Below, one piece after another: positions 6,421-11,701 of a DNA stretch of 11,701 bases (its first letter is position 1; each line of letters starts with the position of its first letter). The notes beneath the pieces are model-generated. The model was not told the origin of the DNA and did not search any database. It worked only from the letters and a program-made list of their open reading frames with translations. The stretch spans positions 1 to 11,701 of the forward strand of contig JASLDM010000038.1 of NCBI GenBank assembly GCA_030151565.1, written 5' to 3'. The position numbers and the translations under genes were made by a program. This stretch comes from Flavobacterium sp. (GTDB lineage: Bacteria; Bacteroidota; Bacteroidia; Flavobacteriales; Flavobacteriaceae).

Positions 6421-7365
6421 ATGGATTTACACGTGAGTTTACCTACAATGATTTCACATCAACACCGATTGCCTTCTGATTACGAAGGAGCGGTTGTAAC
6501 AACTTTATTAGAAGCGAAAAACAATACTTCAGATGCATCTCAAACAATCTTGTATGTGCATGGTTTTTCTGATTATTTCTTTCAAGAGCATTTAATGGAT
6601 TTTTATACCGAACGTGGTATTAATTTCTTTGCAATTGATTTAAGAAAGTATGGGCGATCGCTTTTACCACATCAAAGGCCAAATTATTGTCGATCGATGA
6701 CGGAATATTTTACTGACCTTGAGTATGCGATTTCATTTATTTTGAAACAAAATGAAAGAACAAAGATATTTCTATTAGGACATAGTACTGGTGGACTTTT
6801 GGTTACTTATTATGCTCAAATAGGAAAAATGCGATCTCATATTTCGGGATTGATTTTAAACTCCCCCTTTTTTAGATTTAATGTTTCGAATTGGCTGAAA
6901 CCTTCTATTCCTTATTTAGCGCGATTAGGTTTGAAATTAAATCCTTTTATTGCGTTTAATGGTGGTGTTTCACCGATTTATGGGCAAAGCTTACACCGAA
7001 AATATTATGGGGAATGGGAGTTTGATCTCAATTTGAAACCTGTGGATGCTTTTCCTGCCTATTTGGCTTGGATTTTAGCAGTATACGAAACTCAGGAAGA
7101 TATTTTAAACCAACCTTTTTTGGCTATGCCTATTTTATTAATGTATGCAAGTAAATCTTCAAAACCTAGACGATATAAAACAATAGCTCACGAATCAGAT
7201 ATTGTTTTAAATGTCGATGACATTAAAGAAGTAGGGGAGCAACTTGGCTCAAATGTAACAAGTTGTTCGATACAAAATGGAATACATGATTTGTTTTTAG
7301 CCTCCAAAAAAGTGAGAGATGAGGCAATGGAATTAACCATAACGTTCTTAGCGAATCAGAAATAA
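6421..7365 (+). CDS. Alpha/beta hydrolase (serine aminopeptidase S33 / monoacylglycerol-lipase-like)
   Basis: This 314-residue hydrolase lacks a signal peptide and is probably cytoplasmic. The oxyanion region LYVHGFSDY (44-52) is followed by DLRKYGRS (73-80), typical of the monoacylglycerol-lipase or lysophospholipase-like branch. The nucleophile elbow is G120-H-S122-T-G-G. H289 in NGIHD is the likely catalytic His and D260 (HESDIV) a candidate acid. A lid-like insertion of about 60 residues (150-210) lies between them. An in-frame TAG at 6418-6420 precedes the ATG, so the start is fixed. Its position behind cardiolipin synthase suggests a lipid or lysolipid ester as substrate, but this is inference. 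The transcript ends at the terminator that follows. Confidence 0.88.
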   Translation: MDLHVSLPTMISHQHRLPSDYEGAVVTTLLEAKNNTSDASQTILYVHGFSDYFFQEHLMDFYTERGINFFAIDLRKYGRSLLPHQRPNYCRSMTEYFTDLEYAISFILKQNERTKIFLLGHSTGGLLVTYYAQIGKMRSHISGLILNSPFFRFNVSNWLKPSIPYLARLGLKLNPFIAFNGGVSPIYGQSLHRKYYGEWEFDLNLKPVDAFPAYLAWILAVYETQEDILNQPFLAMPILLMYASKSSKPRRYKTIAHESDIVLNVDDIKEVGEQLGSNVTSCSIQNGIHDLFLASKKVRDEAMELTITFLANQK

Positions 7366-7370
7366 AAAAT

Positions 7371-7402
7371 AAAAGCCGTTTTGATAATCAAAACGGCTTT
7401 TT
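7371..7402. terminator. Bidirectional intrinsic terminator between convergent genes
   Basis: AAAAGCCGTTTTGA (7371-7384) and TCAAAACGGCTTTT (7388-7401) form a stem of about 14 bp with a tiny loop (TAA). A T run follows the + strand arm (to 7402), and an A run precedes the stem (7362-7374), which reads as a T run on the - strand. It therefore can end both the + strand hydrolase transcript and the - strand receptor transcript, whose stop codon is about 30 bases away. Confidence 0.93.
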
Positions 7403-7429
7403 AGTAAAATTGAAAAAAATAGTCTGGAA

Positions 7430-9838
7430 TTAGAATAAACCTCCTCCAGTATTGCTGTTCTGTTGGGTATTGTTTTCTCTGTATTTACGTTGCATAGCTC
7501 TGTTTTTACCTGAACCAAACATATAGTTTACTCCAAAATATACAGATTGACTTTCCCATTTAAATGTTCCTTTTTGTGGATAAGGATATTCTCCATCAAA
7601 AGAATATTTCATAGTGTCAAAAATATCATTTACTCTCAAGCTAAAAGTTAGTTTGTTTTCCATCATACTATATCTTGCGCCCGCGTCAATTTTATACATC
7701 TCTTTTGTGTTAAATTGAATTCCGTCTGTATTTCCTCTATAGAAACCAAATAGATTTAAGCGCAATTGATTTGTTACTTTGAAATTACTGTTTAATCTAG
7801 CATTAAATGCATTCACATTAACTTCCCTAGACATAAAGTCTAATTGTGCTGTTTGTTCGTTGTAAATAGAAATTAAACCTTTTTGTGAAATACTTGAGAA
7901 ATCAATTGCAGGTTGAATATCCCACCAAGACGTGATTTTGTAGTTAGCAGAAAGTTCAAATCCAAAGGCTTTGTTTGAATCAAAGTTATCGTATGTCATA
8001 ATCATGTCATTCGGATTTTCAGTTTCGATATCGTCAAAAATAACATGGTTTATTTCATTGTTTATACTACGGTAATATACTCCAGCTGTAATGCTACTGC
8101 CTTTTTGTAGCATACGCGTATAGTTCAACTCTACAGAATTCGTAAACTGTGGTTCCAGTTCAGGGTTTCCAATATTGGTCATTGTAGGTGTTGCATATTG
8201 GCGTACTGGTTTTGTTTGCCAAATACCTGGACGATCTACACGACGACTATAACTTAATTGGAACAAGTCATTTTGAGTAAGATCGTAAGTTAAGTAAGCA
8301 GAAGGATAAAGTGTTAGATAATCATCTTTAAAGCCTGAAACTTTATCAAATGTAGTTTTTACTTTATAGCTTTCTAATCTCGCTCCAACTTGATAACTGA
8401 ATTTATTGAATTTTTGTCCAAAAGTAGCATAAGCAGAAAAAATATCCGTATCGTAAGTATAATCTGTTTTTTGTTGATTTTGTACGGTTGGATTATTTGT
8501 AATGTAATCATTTTCATTTCGAGAGATGCGCGCTTCAGCTCCTAATTCCAATTTCCCGTTTTCAAGGATTGGGTTTACATAGTCTAAATTTACTGTTGTT
8601 AATTGATCTTTTCCGTTAGTACCATCGGTATACGCAAATGGATTCATCGTTCCAATAGTATTGTTGTAGTATGCATTTTGATCATTAGAATAACGGTTAT
8701 GGTTTGCCTCTAAATCTAAAGTATGACCTTGTTTTTCAAAAAGGTGTTTGAATGCTAAGTTGTATGAACTGTTGATATTGTTTGATTTATAATCCGTTTC
8801 TTGTAAGATATTGTCAAAACTACCTAAAGGATATCGAATGTCTGTAATAGTATTCATATCTCCTTTGTATTTATTTTGGTTGGTATATACCGATAAAGTG
8901 TTTTTATCATTGATATAATAATCCATCCCAACCTTGTAAATATATGACTTCATATTGCTATTCATAGCAATGTCTTGTCTAGAATCTTGGTCAAAACGGT
9001 ATAATTCTCCGTCATTTTTAGAATCTCCAAAATTACCACCTACGTTTCCAAAAAAGTTCACTTTTCCTTTACGGTAGTTTAAGTCTAAAGTATTGTTACT
9101 TTTAAAGTGTTGAGCAACGGTAGTTCCAGAACTTGCAGAACCGTTAAACCCATCGTTTGAGTTTTTGTGTAGAACTAAATTAATAATTCCAGACATTCCT
9201 TCTGGATTGTATTTTGCACTTGGATTAGTGATAAGTTCTATTTTCTTGATCGAAGTAGAAGGAATTTGTTTTAATAGTTGTGAAGGTTCAATGTTTGAAG
9301 GTCGTCCATCTATAAGAACACGTACGTTTGCATTTCCTCTAAGTGAAATATTTCCATCCTGATCAACATTTACAGACGGAATATTATTCATAATCTCTGA
9401 AGCCGTCGCTCCTGCTGTTGTTAAATCACGACCTACATTGATAACTCTTCGGTCTATTTTTTGTTCCACAGTTGAATGTTCTGCAACTATATTTAAACTT
9501 TCAAGTGTAGTTGCTTCAACTTCTAAGAATAAAGTACCTAGATCAAGTTGTGGAAGCGCTTCAGTTAATTCAATGTTTTTATAAAGCGTTTTGTATCCAA
9601 TAAACTGTACATCTAAAGTATATTTTTTTAACGCTAAATTATTTAATACAAAGTTTCCTTTTTCATCCGTAAGTGCTCCTGTCAAAACAGCTTCACCTTC
9701 TTTTAAGGAAATTGTCGCATAGGGCACTACAGATTTTAAATCTGGATCGATAACAGAACCAGTAATCTTCCCTTTTTGTTGTGCAAACCCAGAACTTATG
9801 ATTCCGAATATTAGCGCGATACATAGTTTTAATTTCAT
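7430..9838 (-). CDS. TonB-dependent-receptor-like outer membrane beta-barrel protein
   Basis: This 802-residue outer-membrane protein belongs to the Bacteroidota group with a transthyretin-like front domain (CarboxypepD_reg), a plug, and an OMP_b-brl_3-type barrel. A signal peptide spans residues 1-19 (MKLKLCIALI...SGFA, cleavage before Q20). The CarboxypepD_reg fold covers about 24-105 (GKITGSVIDP...GFIGYK pattern). The plug (about 125-225) has SEIMNNIPSVNVDQDGNISL, RGNANVRVLIDGRP and the typical NPSAKYNPEGMSGIINL. The barrel follows, with a receptor-like ELEPQFTNSVELNY segment near the middle. The protein ends in a polar Asn/Gln/Gly-rich tail past the last strand. Substrate is unknown, no SusD-like partner is adjacent, and no TonB box is obvious, so whether it is TonB-driven is open. 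It is transcribed alone, convergent with the hydrolase. Confidence 0.9.
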   Translation of the reverse strand: MKLKLCIALIFGIISSGFAQQKGKITGSVIDPDLKSVVPYATISLKEGEAVLTGALTDEKGNFVLNNLALKKYTLDVQFIGYKTLYKNIELTEALPQLDLGTLFLEVEATTLESLNIVAEHSTVEQKIDRRVINVGRDLTTAGATASEIMNNIPSVNVDQDGNISLRGNANVRVLIDGRPSNIEPSQLLKQIPSTSIKKIELITNPSAKYNPEGMSGIINLVLHKNSNDGFNGSASSGTTVAQHFKSNNTLDLNYRKGKVNFFGNVGGNFGDSKNDGELYRFDQDSRQDIAMNSNMKSYIYKVGMDYYINDKNTLSVYTNQNKYKGDMNTITDIRYPLGSFDNILQETDYKSNNINSSYNLAFKHLFEKQGHTLDLEANHNRYSNDQNAYYNNTIGTMNPFAYTDGTNGKDQLTTVNLDYVNPILENGKLELGAEARISRNENDYITNNPTVQNQQKTDYTYDTDIFSAYATFGQKFNKFSYQVGARLESYKVKTTFDKVSGFKDDYLTLYPSAYLTYDLTQNDLFQLSYSRRVDRPGIWQTKPVRQYATPTMTNIGNPELEPQFTNSVELNYTRMLQKGSSITAGVYYRSINNEINHVIFDDIETENPNDMIMTYDNFDSNKAFGFELSANYKITSWWDIQPAIDFSSISQKGLISIYNEQTAQLDFMSREVNVNAFNARLNSNFKVTNQLRLNLFGFYRGNTDGIQFNTKEMYKIDAGARYSMMENKLTFSLRVNDIFDTMKYSFDGEYPYPQKGTFKWESQSVYFGVNYMFGSGKNRAMQRKYRENNTQQNSNTGGGLF

Positions 9839-9877
9839 ACTATTATTGAGTTTGAGTTTATAAAGCTCATTTTGCTT

Positions 9878-9921
9878 GTTTATGTTACACTAATAGTAGT
9901 ATAATGTCTATTTTTGTTACA
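9878..9921. repeat. Direct repeat of a 12-mer in the receptor/LOG divergent region
   Basis: GTTTATGTTACA (9878-9889) and ATTTTTGTTACA (9910-9921) match at 10 of 12 positions, including a perfect TGTTACA core. Their starts are 32 bases apart, about three helical turns. Read on the - strand they are TGTAACAtAAAC and TGTAACAaAAAT, 40 to 83 bases before the receptor start codon. This spacing suits binding sites for a regulator of the receptor or of the divergent LOG gene; the function is inferred. Confidence 0.35.
9909..9916 (+). promoter_or_regulatory. Possible -7 box for the LOG/crp transcript
   Basis: TATTTTTG matches TAnnTTTG exactly, about 100 bases before the likely LOG start. No good TTG-type -33 element is found at 17-23 bases upstream, and A/T-rich sequence makes chance matches common. 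It overlaps the distal TGTTACA repeat (9915-9921). Low confidence. Confidence 0.25.
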
Positions 9922-10015
9922 TCAGTTTTTTTAAATTAAAATAAAAAGTATTTTTTTAAAATATAATGTTCTAGTATTTAGAATGTTGTGTGTTATTTAT
10001 AATGATATTAAATAT

Positions 10016-10594
10016 ATGAGATATACGGTTTTTTGTGGATCTAGTTCTGGTACTGAATCTTTTTATAGAGAAGAGGCTTATGCCTTAGGAAAAGCTTTTA
10101 GTGAACGCAAGATAGGTTTGGTTTATGGTGGTGCTAGAGTTGGATTGATGGGGGCAGTTGCTGACGGGGCTTTAGATCATCAAGGAGAAGTTATTGGAGT
10201 GCTACCTCGTTTTTTGAAAAGTGTAGAAATAGAACACTTTAGATTAACGGAATTGCTTATTGTTGAATCAATGCACGAAAGAAAAGCAAAGATGGATGCC
10301 TTATCAGACGGGATCGTTGCTTTGCCAGGTGGTTTTGGTACTCTAGAGGAATTTTTCGAAATGCTGACTTGGGCCCAATTGGGATTACATCAAAAGCCAG
10401 TTGCATTATTGAATATTTTAGGATTTTATGACCCCTTGTTGGTTATGATTGACGAAATGGTTACAAAAGGCTTTTTAAAGTCCTCTAATAAAGATATGTT
10501 AGTAGTGGCAAATACTATAGATGAATTGTTAGATAAAATGGAAAAGTATCAAGCCCCTACAGAAGGAAAGTGGTTGGATAAAAGAATATTGTAA
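10016..10594 (+). CDS. LOG-family protein (TIGR00730-type nucleotide phosphoribohydrolase)
   Basis: LOG-family proteins cleave the N-glycosidic bond of nucleoside 5'-monophosphates (cytokinin riboside monophosphates in plants; AMP and others in bacteria), releasing base and ribose 5-phosphate. The frame is open from ATG 9983, but the ATG at 10016 is preferred because the product then begins MRYTVFCGSS, the family's usual N-terminus; this gives 192 residues, the normal length. Marks seen are the Rossmann-like motif GGARVGLMG (38-46), SMHERK (85-90) with the conserved Arg, and the signature PGGFGTLEE (104-112) with the active-site Glu. The protein is cytoplasmic. The Crp/Fnr gene begins 10 bases after the stop, so the two are probably co-transcribed. 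The true bacterial substrate cannot be told from sequence. Confidence 0.9.
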   Translation: MRYTVFCGSSSGTESFYREEAYALGKAFSERKIGLVYGGARVGLMGAVADGALDHQGEVIGVLPRFLKSVEIEHFRLTELLIVESMHERKAKMDALSDGIVALPGGFGTLEEFFEMLTWAQLGLHQKPVALLNILGFYDPLLVMIDEMVTKGFLKSSNKDMLVVANTIDELLDKMEKYQAPTEGKWLDKRIL

Positions 10595-10604
10595 TTAAAC
10601 GGAT

Positions 10605-11180
10605 ATGCGTGCATCATTACTGAAAAATATTAAAAAATACATTTCTCTTACTAACGAAGAGGAAAAGAATTTAAAAGAATCATTCCAAACGGTATATGTT
10701 CCAAAGAAAACACATTTATTGGAGGCTGGTAAGATTTGTGATTTTGAAGCGTTTGTTGTTTCTGGCTGTTTTAGAGTTTATATTTTAGATGAAAAAGGTC
10801 AAGAACATGTTTTATATTTTGCAATTGAAGATTGGTGGTTAGCTGATTTGGATAGTTATAATCATGAAAAACCGTCTTTGTTGTATATGGAAGCCTTAGA
10901 GGATAGTGAGGTTTTATGGATTCCAAAAAACAGAAAAGAAGCTTTGTACGATGAAATAAAAGAGTTTGAATGTATGTTTCGTAAGATGACCCAAGTCCAA
11001 TGCGTAGCATTACAACGACGAATTATTCAAAACTTATCTATGAATGCAGAGGAGCGCTATATTGATTTCTGTACGCGTTATCCCAAAATGCGTGCGCGTT
11101 TAACCAATTTACACATTGCTGCTTATTTAGGAATTTCTGCAGAATTTTTAAGTAAAATCAGAAAAAAAATATCTCAATAG
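10605..11180 (+). CDS. Short Crp/Fnr-family transcriptional regulator
   Basis: The 191-residue product has a cNMP-binding-like beta roll (about 28-105), a long dimerisation helix (about 112-145) and a C-terminal helix-turn-helix (about 167-188, LTNLHIAAYLGISAEFLSKI), the usual layout of short Bacteroidota Crp/Fnr proteins. The cAMP phosphate-binding signature (Gly-Glu-x-x-x-Arg-Ala) is missing: the matching segment reads EDWWLADLDSY. FNR-type N-terminal Fe-S cysteines are also absent; C45, C55, C123, C133 and C156 do not form such a motif. The signal sensed is therefore unknown. The protein ends just after the recognition helix, with little wing. It is coupled to the LOG gene, and the target may include the MBL gene downstream, but that is a guess. 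The ATG start fits the family N-terminus. Confidence 0.88.
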   Translation: MRASLLKNIKKYISLTNEEEKNLKESFQTVYVPKKTHLLEAGKICDFEAFVVSGCFRVYILDEKGQEHVLYFAIEDWWLADLDSYNHEKPSLLYMEALEDSEVLWIPKNRKEALYDEIKEFECMFRKMTQVQCVALQRRIIQNLSMNAEERYIDFCTRYPKMRARLTNLHIAAYLGISAEFLSKIRKKISQ

Positions 11181-11212
11181 CTTCTTATTGAATTAGTTCA
11201 ATTTTTAAGAAG
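11181..11212 (+). terminator. Hairpin directly after the Crp/Fnr gene
   Basis: CTTCTTA (11181-11187) pairs with TAAGAAG (11206-11212), and TTGAA (11188-11192) with TTCAA (11197-11201), around a TTAG loop with a four-T bulge on the 3' side. It begins on the base after the stop codon. There is no T run after the stem, so it is a poor intrinsic terminator; it could be a 3'-end stabiliser or partial terminator. Confidence 0.4.
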
Positions 11213-11213
11213 G

Positions 11214-11225
11214 TAGCTTAAGCTA
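11214..11225. promoter_or_regulatory. Perfect 12-bp palindrome, possible operator of the MBL gene
   Basis: TAGCTTAAGCTA (11214-11225) equals its own reverse complement. Its last two bases are the first two of the -7-like box TAATTTTG, and it lies 30 bases before the MBL start codon. This placement, overlapping a promoter element, is typical of a repressor or activator site, but nothing in the sequence identifies the binding protein. Confidence 0.4.
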
Positions 11226-11231
11226 ATTTTG
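11224..11231 (+). promoter_or_regulatory. Possible -7 promoter box of the MBL-fold gene
   Basis: TAATTTTG is an exact TAnnTTTG match placed 24 bases before the ATG, giving a short leader of about 17 bases. The -33 region is weak (only a TTTTT run at 11202-11206, 17 bases upstream), so the promoter may need an activator or may be spurious. Confidence 0.4.
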
Positions 11232-11254
11232 TACTTATATAAAAATATTTAAGT

Positions 11255-11701
11255 ATGAAAAGAATAGTAGGTTTATTGGTTTTAACAATCATGAATAGTG
11301 TTTGCATTCAAGCACAAGGATTTAGAGAATTAGATAGTGAAGGTTTGCATTTTGATATTTTTAATGCAGACGAAAGTAGTTTTGGAATTGCCTCCGTGTT
11401 GGTGTCTGGAAAAGATAATGCTATCCTTTTTGACGCACAATTTACACGGAGTAATGCTGAAAAAGTAGCACAGTACATTTTAAAAAGTGGGAAAGAGTTA
11501 CAGAGTGTTTTTATTACACATGGTGATCCTGATTTTTATTTTGGACTCGAGGTGTTAAAAAAATACTTCCCAAATGTTATAGCTTATACAACTCCCGAAA
11601 ACTATAAGCATATTCAAGAAACAGCACAAAATAAATTAGACTTTTGGGGCGCTAATTTAGGAGATGCTATTCCAAAGAATATCGTATTACCTCAAATATT
11701 T
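11255..11701 (+). CDS. Exported metallo-beta-lactamase-fold protein, N-terminal part
   Basis: The frame runs to the right edge, giving the first 149 residues. A signal peptide covers residues 1-20 (MKRIVGLLVLTIMNSVCIQA, likely cut before Q21), so the protein acts in the periplasm or outside. The next part has the MBL-fold order: SFGIASVLVSGKDNAILFDAQF (two strands with D60), a helix, then SVFITHGDPDFYFG (84-97). The last segment aligns with the metal-binding HxHxDH signature of MBL hydrolases, but here it reads H89-G-D91-P-D93-F94, so the second and third His are replaced by Asp and Phe. The helix that follows and LPQIF fit the fold. Later ligands lie outside the window. Function is unknown; a hydrolase label rests on fold only. 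Confidence 0.8.
   Translation, partial: MKRIVGLLVLTIMNSVCIQAQGFRELDSEGLHFDIFNADESSFGIASVLVSGKDNAILFDAQFTRSNAEKVAQYILKSGKELQSVFITHGDPDFYFGLEVLKKYFPNVIAYTTPENYKHIQETAQNKLDFWGANLGDAIPKNIVLPQIF

Noticed and set aside
9165..9362. Open frame on the + strand inside the receptor gene
   Set aside because: It is antisense to the conserved plug domain; no family pattern was seen.
9969..9983. Inverted repeat TTCTA-N5-TAGAA before the LOG gene
   Set aside because: Five-base A/T-rich arms are expected by chance in this sequence, and nothing else marks the site.
9983..10015. Upstream ATG giving a LOG protein with 11 extra residues
   Set aside because: The extension does not fit the family N-terminus, whereas the next ATG gives MRYTVFCGSS directly. 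It remains formally possible.
10771..11010. Open frame on the - strand inside the Crp/Fnr gene
   Set aside because: It is antisense to a recognisable regulator and has no domain pattern.

Overview
The window looks like ordinary chromosome from a low-GC member of the Bacteroidota, most likely a Flavobacteriaceae (genus not determinable from this sequence). The evidence is the cbb3 oxidase gene order with a single-heme CcoP, a CarboxypepD_reg-plus-plug TonB-type receptor, short Crp/Fnr proteins, A/T-rich leaders without clear Shine-Dalgarno sequences, and promoter-like TAnnTTTG boxes of the Bacteroidetes type.

Layout. (1) Positions 1-3726, + strand: the 3' part of a cbb3-type cytochrome c oxidase operon. 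It holds the tail of a probable ccoQ, then ccoP (overlapping it by 4 bases), ccoG, ccoH (fixH-like) and a six-helix DsbD_2/TauE-like membrane protein that starts with TTG. Together these encode the terminal oxidase c-type subunit plus maturation factors for copper and membrane assembly. A 13-bp hairpin lies between ccoP and ccoG. (2) 3727-4030: tRNA-Thr(TGT) with its own Bacteroidetes-type promoter and a strong terminator. (3) 4155-7365, + strand: four closely spaced genes (SnoaL-like protein, MORN_2/YwqK-like repeat protein, two-HKD cardiolipin synthase, alpha/beta hydrolase), closed by a bidirectional terminator at 7371-7402. (4) 7430-9838, - strand: a TonB-dependent-receptor-like outer-membrane beta-barrel protein. 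(5) 10016-11180, + strand: a LOG-family nucleotide hydrolase followed 10 bases later by a short Crp/Fnr-type regulator. (6) 11255 to the edge, + strand: the first 149 residues of an exported metallo-beta-lactamase-fold protein with an altered metal motif, preceded by a hairpin and a perfect 12-bp palindrome that overlaps a promoter-like box.

No mobile element, CRISPR array, frameshift or phage gene was seen, and no clearly new system can be claimed. The items most worth following up are the altered MBL motif and its palindromic promoter, the TTG-initiated cysteine-bearing membrane protein attached to the cbb3 operon, the lipid-enzyme gene cluster, and a repeated 12-mer in the receptor/LOG divergent region.
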